Source: Desulfobaculum xiamenense
GTDB taxonomy: Bacteria; Desulfobacterota; Desulfovibrionia; Desulfovibrionales; Desulfovibrionaceae
Assembly (NCBI RefSeq): GCF_011927665.1
Contig: NZ_JAATJA010000001.1
Location: 973,019 to 1,037,018, forward strand
Length of the DNA: 64,000 nucleotides
Reading direction: 5' to 3'
Shown here one piece after another: positions 56,215 to 64,000 of this stretch (within the stretch, counting starts at the first letter, position 1; each line of letters starts with the position of its first letter). The notes under the pieces are model-generated. The model saw nothing but the letters and a program-made list of their open reading frames with translations, did not search any database and was not told the origin of the DNA. A program made the translations under genes and the position numbers.

Positions 56215-56943
56215 ATGAAGCACGAAGCAGGAACCATCCTGACCCGCAGGCAATTCTGCCGACTGGCAACGGTCGCCGCGCTGACCGTCGGCTCCGGCGT
56301 GCTCGCCTTCCCGGCGGCGGCGCAAGACGCCTTCCCCACGCCGCGCCTGCTCTACCCTGAAAGCTCTCTGGAGCCGATCATCTCGGCGCAAACCGTGAGC
56401 TACCACTACGGCAAGCACACCCGCGCCTACTACGCCAACACATCAACCCTCACGACGGGCACGCAATACGAAAAGATGAAGCTACGGCAAATCGTCCTCG
56501 CCACGCACGACAAGCCCGACCGGCGTTCCATCTACAACAACGCCGCGCAGGCCATGAACCACACCTTCTACTGGAACGGCCTCGCACCGCTTGGCGGCGG
56601 CAGGCCCGGCGGGCGGCTCGCGGAGCTCATCGAGCGCGATTTCGGCTCGTTCGGCAGAATGAGCGAGGATCTCGTGGTCGAGGCGGGAAAGGTGTTCGGC
56701 AGCGGTTGGGTGTGGCTGGCAATCAAGAATGGCAAACTCGACATCATGCGCACGCAGGGCGCGGGAACGCCCATCACATCCGGCGCAACGCCGCTTCTGG
56801 TCATCGACGTATGGGAACACGCCTACTATCTGGACTACCAGAACAGGCGCAAGGAATACGTGCAGGCCCTGCTGCACCGGCTGGTCAACTGGAACCGAGT
56901 GACTATGCGCCTTGATCGGATGCGCAAGAAGACCACCGCCTGA
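56215..56943 (+). CDS. sodB: Periplasmic superoxide dismutase (Fe/Mn family) with Tat signal
   Basis: 242 residues from ATG 56215 (CAGGAGACG upstream); an ATG at 56200 lacks a ribosome site. The twin-arginine signal TRRQFCRL precedes a hydrophobic stretch ending AFPAAAQA-like, so the folded enzyme is exported with its metal. Ligand-region motifs are SYHYGKHTRAYY (first His), AMNHTFYWNGL (second His) and IDVWEHAYYLDY (Asp and third His). It converts superoxide to peroxide and oxygen in the periplasm. Iron rather than manganese is inferred from the sulfate-reducer context. Alone, followed by a strong terminator. Confidence 0.93.
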   Translation: MKHEAGTILTRRQFCRLATVAALTVGSGVLAFPAAAQDAFPTPRLLYPESSLEPIISAQTVSYHYGKHTRAYYANTSTLTTGTQYEKMKLRQIVLATHDKPDRRSIYNNAAQAMNHTFYWNGLAPLGGGRPGGRLAELIERDFGSFGRMSEDLVVEAGKVFGSGWVWLAIKNGKLDIMRTQGAGTPITSGATPLLVIDVWEHAYYLDYQNRRKEYVQALLHRLVNWNRVTMRLDRMRKKTTA

Positions 56944-56964
56944 AGCGTCATGCGCTCAAACAAA

Positions 56965-56998
56965 AAACCGGCTGACGGATCGCTCCGTCAGCCGGTTT
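56965..56998. terminator. Bidirectional terminator between sod and speB
   Basis: Perfect 15-base stem (56965-56979 with 56984-56998), loop TCGC, with A-run before and T-run after. It serves both converging transcripts. Confidence 0.9.
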
Positions 56999-57022
56999 CG
57001 CTTTTCGCAAGGGTGCGCAGGC

Positions 57023-57895
57023 CTAGTCGCGGCCTTCGCGCTCAATGATGCCCATGATGGAATAGGTGAGCTGCGCCGCCGCGAAATCGCAGGCGTGCAG
57101 TCCCTCGATGGGCGCAAGCTCGACCACGTCGAAGCCAATGACCCGACGTCCGCCGATGGCCATACGCAGAAGCCGCTGGGCCTGATACCACGTGAGGCCG
57201 CCGGGCACAGGGGTGCCGGTGGCGGGCATCACCGTGGAGTCGAGCCCGTCCACGTCGAAGGTGACGTAGATGTTCTCGGGAAAGTCCGCAGGCAGAAGGG
57301 TTTCCGGCATGGGCGACGTGCCGATGGTCCATGCGTCGATATGCGGGATGGACCGCTCGCGCCGGAAGGCCACCTCGTCCTCGCACAGGGCGCGAACGCC
57401 CAACTGGAACAGCGGCAGCCCCAGATCGGCCACGGCGCGATGCATGACGCAGGCGTGGCTAAAGGGCGAGCCCTCGTAGGACGCCCGCAGATCGGCATGG
57501 GCATCGAACTGGACCACGCCGAAGCTGCCATACTCCTCGCAAAGCGCCCGAAGCGCGCCGAGGGTGACGGTATGCTCGCCACCGAGGACCACGGGCATGC
57601 CGCCATGGCTGCGCGCGGTCTTCACCGCTGCGGAGATGCGATCGAGCACGACTTCGGGACCGCCGGTGCAATCCACGGGGCCCTGCGTATACACGCCGCG
57701 CCGCGCGGGCACGGAAAAGCCGTCCCACAGTTCGAGCTGGGCCGAGGCCTCAAGAATGGCGGACGGGCCCATGGCCGTACCGCCGCCGTAGGACACCGTC
57801 TCCTCGTAGGGGACGGGAATGATATGGTATCGGCAGTCGGCCGGAGCCATCGGCTCCAGATCGTCGGCCATGAAATCAGGATAGGTGCCGCTCAC
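57023..57895 (-). CDS. speB: Agmatinase
   Basis: 290 residues from a GTG (first base 57895) behind AGGAGACG. Binuclear manganese motifs of the ureohydrolase family are all present: GGEHTVTLG, FDAHADLR and DVDGLDSTVMP. It hydrolyses agmatine to putrescine and urea. It is the last gene of the operon that starts with arginine decarboxylase, so the pair makes putrescine from arginine. Start lies 12 bases after the decarboxylase-family gene before it. Confidence 0.93.
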   Translation of the reverse strand: MSGTYPDFMADDLEPMAPADCRYHIIPVPYEETVSYGGGTAMGPSAILEASAQLELWDGFSVPARRGVYTQGPVDCTGGPEVVLDRISAAVKTARSHGGMPVVLGGEHTVTLGALRALCEEYGSFGVVQFDAHADLRASYEGSPFSHACVMHRAVADLGLPLFQLGVRALCEDEVAFRRERSIPHIDAWTIGTSPMPETLLPADFPENIYVTFDVDGLDSTVMPATGTPVPGGLTWYQAQRLLRMAIGGRRVIGFDVVELAPIEGLHACDFAAAQLTYSIMGIIEREGRD

Positions 57896-57907
57896 CGCTC
57901 GTCTCCT

Positions 57908-59040
57908 CTAGGACAGTCTGTTCCGGTAGTTCTCGTAGCCGAATTCGCGGATGACGCGCAGCGCCTCGCCACGCCGCCACAGGGCGATGGACGGGAGCTT
58001 CAGACCGTTGAAGGTATTGGTCTTGACCATGCTGTAGTGGGCCATGTCCGTGAAGACCAGCCTGTCACCCGGCTTGAGGGCCTCCTCGAAGGAGTATTCC
58101 CCGATCACGTCGCCCGCGAGGCAGGAGTGTCCGGCCAGTCGGCAGGTCCACGCCTTCTCTCCGGGCAGGCCGGAACCGACCACGCCGGGCCTGTAGGGCA
58201 TCTCCAGCACGTCGGGCATGTGCGCGGCGGCGGAGGCGTCGAGGATGGCGATGGGCATGTCGGCCTCGATGACGTCGAGCACCGTGGCCACGAGGAATCC
58301 GGTGTTCAGCGCCACGGCCTCGCCCGGCTCCAGATACACGTCCACGTCATAGCGCGTGCGGACACGGTCGATGAGCCTGCACAGCAGGTCCACATCGTAG
58401 TCCGCGCGGGTGATATGATGCCCGCCGCCCATGTTCAGCCACTTCATGCCGTGCAGGAACTCGCCGAACTTCGCCTCGAAGGCGTCGAGGGTGCGTTCCA
58501 GCGAATCGGAATTCTGCTCGCACAGCGTGTGAAAGTGCAGCCCGGAAATGCCGTCGAGGGCGTCAGGCTCGAAATGCCGACGCCGCACGCCAAGGCGCGA
58601 GCCCGGCGAACACGGATCGTAGATCGGCACGGCCCCCTCGGAATGCTCCGGATTCACGCGGATGGAGCATTCGATGCGGGCGGGCGCGGCCTCGATCATG
58701 GGCCGGAAACGGCGGTACTGGGCAAAGGAGTTAAAGGAGATGTGGTCGCACAGCTCCACGAGTTCGCGCATGTCGGCCTCGGAGTAGCCCGCGGCGAAGG
58801 CATGCACCTCGCGCCCGAACTCCTCGCGGCCAAGGCGCGCCTCGTGAGGCGAGCTGGCGCACACGCCATGCAGCGTGCCCCGCAGAAGCGGGAACACGCT
58901 GAACATGGCAAAACCTTTGAGTGCCAGAAGGATTCTGGCCCCTGTGCGGCGTTGGACGCTGTCCAGCACCGCCAGGTTGCGCTCAAGCAGCCCCTCGTCC
59001 ACGACGAAGCACGGCGTGGGGGGATTCTGCAAAAGCAGCT

Positions 59041-59062
<22 letters not shown>
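57908..59062 (-). CDS. nspC: Carboxynorspermidine/carboxyspermidine decarboxylase
   Basis: 384 residues from ATG 59062, 22 bases inside the upstream gene. A fold-III PLP decarboxylase: Lys49 in LLALKGFAMF binds PLP, GGGHHITR and EPGEAVALN are conserved phosphate and substrate loops, and HYSMVKTNTFNG near the end is the NspC signature. It decarboxylates carboxyspermidine to spermidine. Shorter than lysine or ornithine decarboxylases, and paired with the matching dehydrogenase just upstream. Confidence 0.93.
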
Positions 59063-60219
<1,157 letters not shown>

Positions 60220-60244
60220 ATCAGTCCCTCCTTCAGGGAAGCGG

Positions 60245-62167
60245 CTATCGCAAGCCGTTCAGGTAAGTGTATCCACGCAGGCCGTTCTCGAAGGCCTTCA
60301 TGATGGAGTAGCGATCCTGCGGGGAGATGCGTCCCTCGCGGACGCCCTGCTCCGCCACGTTGCGGAAGCGCTCCAACACCATCTTGGGATCGTACTCGAC
60401 GTAGGAAAGCACGTCCGCCACGGAGTCGCCATCGAGCTCGCGCACGAAGTCGAAGGAACCATCCTCGTTGATATGGATGGAGGCGACGTTGGTGTCTCCG
60501 AAGAGGTTGTGCAGGTCGCCCAGCGTCTCCTGATACGCGCCCACGAGAAATGCGCCGAGGTAGTACGGATCGCCGTTCTTCAACTCGTGCAGGTCGAGGG
60601 TGCGCTTCACGCCGCGCGGGTCGATGAAGCGGTCCAGCTTGCCGTCGCAGTCGCAGGTGATGTCCGCGAGCACGACCTTCTCGGTGGGCTGTTCCTTGAG
60701 CCTGTGCACCGGCATGACCGGGAACAGGTGGTCAATGGCCCACGAATCCGGCAGGGACTGGAACACGCTCATGTTCGCGTAGTAGATGCTGGCGAGGGAA
60801 TCCTGAATGCCGGCAAGCTCCACGGTGGGACGCTTCACCTCGTCGACGCGCTGCGCGATTTCCTTGATGATGGCCCAGAAGATCGTCTCGGCCACGCCGC
60901 GCTCGCGCAGGGTGCAGTTGCCAAGGCGGAACATCTGGCGGATTTCGTCGCGGTAGTAGATGGCGTCGTTGTAGCACTCCTGGAGATTCTTGAGCGAGAT
61001 GGAGTTGTACACCTCAAGCAGATTCTCCGTCGGCTCCGGGCAATCCTCGGGCAGATCCACGGGCAGTGCGCGATCCTCAAGACGGCTGGCGTCGAGGATG
61101 TTGAACAGCAGCACGGAGTAGTAGGCCACGGTGGCGCGGCCGGACTCGGTGATGATGTGCGGGTGCGCAATCTCGCGCTCGTCGAGGATGCTCATCACCG
61201 TTTCCACGATGTCCGCGCAGTACTCGCTCAGCGTGTAGTTGCGGCTGGACAGGAAATTGGTGTGCGATCCGTCGTAGTCGACGGCAAGGCCGCCGCCGAG
61301 GTCGAGGTAGCCCATGGCCGCGCCTTCGTCCACGAGACCGGCGTACACGCGGCACGCCTCGCGTAGCGCTTCGCGGATGTCGCGGATGTTGGGAATCTGC
61401 GAGCCGAGGTGGAAATGCAAAAGGCGCATGCAATCGAGCATGTCTTCCTTGCGCAGCAGGTCGAGGGCGTCGACCACCTCGGCCGTGGACAGGCCGAAGA
61501 TGGACAGATCGCCGCCGGACTCGGTCCAGTGACCGCCCGCGCGCGAGGACAGCTTGATGCGCACGCCGATGAGCGGACGCACGCCAAGAACCTTGGAACG
61601 GGCGAGGATGAGCGGCAGTTCGCTCGGCATCTCCAGCACGAGGATGCACTTGTAGCCCATCTTGGTCCCATACAGGGCAAGATCGACAAATTCGGCGTCC
61701 TTGTAGCCGTTGCAGACGATGCACGCCTCGTGATCGTTCAGGTAGGAAAGGGCCGCGATGAGCTCGGCCTTGCTGCCGACCTCGAGGCCGTGATGGTGGC
61801 GCTGACCGTACTGGGCGATCTTCTCCACCACCTGCTCCTGCTGGTTCACCTTGATGGGGAACACGCCGCGGAATTCGCCCTGATAGCCGAACTCGCGGAT
61901 GGCAGCACGGAAGCAGTCGTGCAGAACGGTAATCTGCGCGTCCAAAATGTTTTCGACCCGAAGGAGCACCGGCAAATCCATGCCGCGATCCTGCAGACCC
62001 TTTATGACGTCGGGGATTGAAACGGCGGGGCCGTTTTCGGCAAACGGGGTAATGACGACATCGCCATTTTCGGACACTCCGAAATAACCGCTACCCCAGC
62101 TGTTAATGCCGTACAGGTCGGCAGAATGGGTAGCGTTCCACTGCTCAAGCAAAGGCTTCTTGGCCAT
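60245..62167 (-). CDS. speA: Biosynthetic arginine decarboxylase
   Basis: 640 residues from ATG 62167 with AGGAGGG upstream; the open frame runs to 62320 without further support. PLP-binding Lys106 in GVFPIKVNQQEQVVEKI, GLEVGSKAEL and LDLGGGLAVDYDGS are conserved in the SpeA family of fold-III decarboxylases. It converts arginine to agmatine and CO2. First gene of the polyamine operon; a promoter candidate lies upstream at 62292-62320. Confidence 0.95.
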   Translation of the reverse strand: MAKKPLLEQWNATHSADLYGINSWGSGYFGVSENGDVVITPFAENGPAVSIPDVIKGLQDRGMDLPVLLRVENILDAQITVLHDCFRAAIREFGYQGEFRGVFPIKVNQQEQVVEKIAQYGQRHHHGLEVGSKAELIAALSYLNDHEACIVCNGYKDAEFVDLALYGTKMGYKCILVLEMPSELPLILARSKVLGVRPLIGVRIKLSSRAGGHWTESGGDLSIFGLSTAEVVDALDLLRKEDMLDCMRLLHFHLGSQIPNIRDIREALREACRVYAGLVDEGAAMGYLDLGGGLAVDYDGSHTNFLSSRNYTLSEYCADIVETVMSILDEREIAHPHIITESGRATVAYYSVLLFNILDASRLEDRALPVDLPEDCPEPTENLLEVYNSISLKNLQECYNDAIYYRDEIRQMFRLGNCTLRERGVAETIFWAIIKEIAQRVDEVKRPTVELAGIQDSLASIYYANMSVFQSLPDSWAIDHLFPVMPVHRLKEQPTEKVVLADITCDCDGKLDRFIDPRGVKRTLDLHELKNGDPYYLGAFLVGAYQETLGDLHNLFGDTNVASIHINEDGSFDFVRELDGDSVADVLSYVEYDPKMVLERFRNVAEQGVREGRISPQDRYSIMKAFENGLRGYTYLNGLR

Positions 62168-62569
62168 CTTGCAGCACCCTCCTTGCCCATCGGAAGCTTT
62201 CGGGAAAAAAGCCGAGGCAGAGCACAGCCCCCGCCCCTCCTCATCGGAAAGCGGGTGCGCCCTGTTGGTGGCCCGATATGATGGAGCGCGCCTATTATTG
62301 GTTTTATTGCAGCAAGTCAATGTGAAAAATACCCTCCTGAAATGCCTGCATTTCCCCTTACCCGATTCCGCCCGCCGCGACCAGAAAAATCCACGGACCG
62401 CGGCATCACGGCGAACCTTGGCCCCGCAGGCTTCGCAACCCGCGCCGCCCCGACCTTGGCCGATTTTTCACGATCTGCCTGTTGCCAATGCGCGACTTGG
62501 GCATTATCAACTCTACCTGCACCATGGGCCGGGACACCACCCCAAAATCACCCGGCAAAGGAAGCTGCA
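62168..62569. other. Divergent gap between speA and the second hyuA-like gene
   Basis: About 400 bases. It includes the spermidine-operon promoter candidate and a long leader before speA (62168-62290), which could carry polyamine-responsive control, though no riboswitch-like structure was recognised. The right half holds no clear promoter for the plus-strand gene. No gene seen. Confidence 0.4.
62292..62320 (-). promoter_or_regulatory. Candidate promoter of the spermidine operon
   Basis: On the minus strand TTGACT (complement of 62315-62320) is followed after 17 bases by TAATAG (complement of 62292-62297), or after 15 by the better box AATAAT (62294-62299). It lies in a locally AT-rich stretch about 130 bases before speA. 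Confidence 0.5.
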
Positions 62570-64000
62570 ATGATCGACCAGAAAGCCTACGCAATCGGCA
62601 TCGACACCGGCGGAACCTACACGGACGCGGTGCTTCTCGAACGGGCATCGGGCCGCGTCGTCGCCTCGGCGAAGACGCCCACCACGCACAGAGATCTCAG
62701 CATAGGCCTTGCACAGGCTCTTGGGAAGATCATGGAGGACAGTTCCGTCCCCGCCACGGACGTCGCCTTCGTCTCCGTCTCCACCACGCTGGCCACCAAT
62801 GCCGTCGTGGAGGACAAAGGCGCGCGCGTGGGCCTCTTCGTCATCGGCCTCGCCAAGGCCATTGATCTCCCGGTCGTCTCCGTGCAGTACGCGCGCGGCG
62901 GGCACACCATCACCGGCGCGGAGGAGGACCCGCTCGACATCGAAGCCATCGTGGATGGCGTGGGAAGCCTGCGCGGTCAGGTGGACGCCTACGCCGTCAG
63001 CGCAGCCATGAGCTTCGCCAACCCCGCGCACGAGCTCGTCGCGGCCAAGGCCATCAGCCTCGTCGACCCCAAGCCCGTCTTCTGCTCGCACGAGGTCAGC
63101 GGCCGCGCGGGCATCCGCGAACGCGCAGCCACCACCGTGCTCCACGCCCGGCTCATGCCCGTCATGAAGCAGTTCATCGACGGCGTGTCGAGCGCCATGG
63201 CACAGCACGGACTCACCTGCCCGGTCAGCGTGGTCCGCGGCGACGCCACGCCCATGAGCATCGACGACTCCGTACGCCGCGCGGCGGACACCTTCGCCAG
63301 CGGCCCTGCGGCCACGGCATATTTCGGCACAAGCTTCGCCCCCGGCGGGGAAGCCCTCGTCGTGGACGTGGGCGGCACCACCACAGACGTCACCCTCATT
63401 CAGGGCGGCAGGCCCACCATCCGCAAGGGCGGTAGCCGCATCGGCGAATGGGAAACCCACGTCGAGGCCGTGGAAATGTTCACTGTGGGCATCGGCGGAG
63501 ACAGTCAGGTCCGCCTGTCCCGCTCCGGGATGCTCTCCGTAGGCCCGGCGCGCGTGCTGCCCCTGTGCATGGCCGGAAACATACCCGATCCGGAATTATG
63601 GCTCGGCGCGGACGACGCCTCGCGCCTCATCACGCTTGACCGCGTGGCGACTGAAGAGGAAATCGCCTCGGACCCCGTGCTGTCGTGCCTAGCCGAAAAC
63701 GGCCCCACGCCCTACGGCGAGCTGATGCGACTGACCTCCATGGGCGACATCACCCTCACGGCCCATCTGGCCAAGCTCGTTCGCTCGCAGAAGGCCGCCG
63801 AAATAGGCTTCACGCCCACGGATGCGCTGCACGTCCTCGACGAGCTCGAACTCGGCGACAGGGACCGCGCAGTGCGCGGCGCGCGCGTGCTGTCCGAGCG
63901 CCACGGCTCCGATGTCGAGGCCTTCTGCCGCGAAGTGCTCGCCAAGGCCCGCCACAAGATCGAAAACGCCATACTCGACCACATCGTCCGCCGCGAGGTT
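62570..64000 (+). CDS. Second hydantoinase/oxoprolinase A-type protein, truncated by the window edge
   Basis: 477 residues visible from ATG 62570 (AAAGGAAG upstream); the frame is open to the last base. IGIDTGGTYTDAVLLE is the N-terminal phosphate loop, STTLATNAVVEDKG a second family block, and VVDVGGTTTDVTLIQGG the central ATPase motif. Compared with the gene at 130, FASGPAATAYFG replaces LSGPAGGAVGA, and there is no B subunit gene in view. It is a distant paralogue, closer to stand-alone HyuA proteins. Substrate unknown. Confidence 0.9.
   Translation, partial: MIDQKAYAIGIDTGGTYTDAVLLERASGRVVASAKTPTTHRDLSIGLAQALGKIMEDSSVPATDVAFVSVSTTLATNAVVEDKGARVGLFVIGLAKAIDLPVVSVQYARGGHTITGAEEDPLDIEAIVDGVGSLRGQVDAYAVSAAMSFANPAHELVAAKAISLVDPKPVFCSHEVSGRAGIRERAATTVLHARLMPVMKQFIDGVSSAMAQHGLTCPVSVVRGDATPMSIDDSVRRAADTFASGPAATAYFGTSFAPGGEALVVDVGGTTTDVTLIQGGRPTIRKGGSRIGEWETHVEAVEMFTVGIGGDSQVRLSRSGMLSVGPARVLPLCMAGNIPDPELWLGADDASRLITLDRVATEEEIASDPVLSCLAENGPTPYGELMRLTSMGDITLTAHLAKLVRSQKAAEIGFTPTDALHVLDELELGDRDRAVRGARVLSERHGSDVEAFCREVLAKARHKIENAILDHIVRREV

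Overview
The window is GC-rich, densely coding bacterial DNA. It most resembles a sulfate-reducing Desulfovibrionaceae-type organism (Desulfobacterota). I infer this from the 382-residue NADP-type isocitrate dehydrogenase, the Tat-exported iron-type superoxide dismutase, the carboxyspermidine route to spermidine, TAXI-type TRAP transport, a tad pilus locus preceded by a sigma-54-type promoter, and a giant FecR/RTX adhesin. No rRNA, tRNA, CRISPR array, insertion sequence or phage gene was recognised. No search could be run, so the taxonomy is an inference.

Layout, left to right. 1-4 kb: a hydantoinase/oxoprolinase pair (hyuA-like, hyuB-like) with a tiny zinc-ribbon membrane protein between them. 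4-8.2 kb: ankyrin protein, icd (minus strand) and recQ. 8.3-11.5 kb: a Cache/HAMP/PAS histidine kinase and a stand-alone receiver. 11.6-19 kb (minus): a four-gene efflux operon of TetR-type regulator, substrate-binding/TolC fusion, adaptor and RND permease, each pair stop-start overlapped or tightly packed, with a promoter and a palindromic operator candidate upstream. 19.1-33.1 kb: an NtrC-type sigma-54 activator, then a complete tad/Flp pilus locus (flp, prepilin peptidase, cpaB, secretin, lipoprotein, tadZ, tadA, tadB, tadC, tadD, two tadE-like genes, tadG).

33.1-36.5 kb: a sulfotransferase-like gene (minus) and a hybrid histidine kinase. 36.6-43.6 kb (minus): one 2315-residue RTX adhesin. 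44-47.8 kb (minus): an HU-type protein and a PAS histidine kinase/LuxR-type regulator pair. 47.9-52.1 kb (minus): an ATP-grasp ligase, a KamA-family radical SAM aminomutase with altered substrate-binding residues, and an M20 carboxypeptidase, arranged as one operon. 52.4-56.1 kb (plus): divergent TAXI-TRAP transporter genes and a membrane zinc-ribbon protein. 56.2-56.9 kb: periplasmic SOD. 57-62.2 kb (minus): a four-gene spermidine operon, speA, carboxyspermidine dehydrogenase, carboxyspermidine decarboxylase and speB. 62.6 kb to the edge: a second, truncated hyuA-like gene.

Two themes link the genes. One is surface attachment: tad pilus, large RTX adhesin, possible glycan sulfation and many sensor kinases. 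The other is nitrogen and amino-acid metabolism: hydantoinases, the aminomutase operon, polyamines and TRAP uptake. The best candidate for an undescribed system is the ATP-grasp / KamA-like / M20 operon beside the TAXI-TRAP transporter. Its aminomutase keeps the radical SAM and PLP residues but has lost both acidic residues that read the lysine side chain in lysine 2,3-aminomutase.
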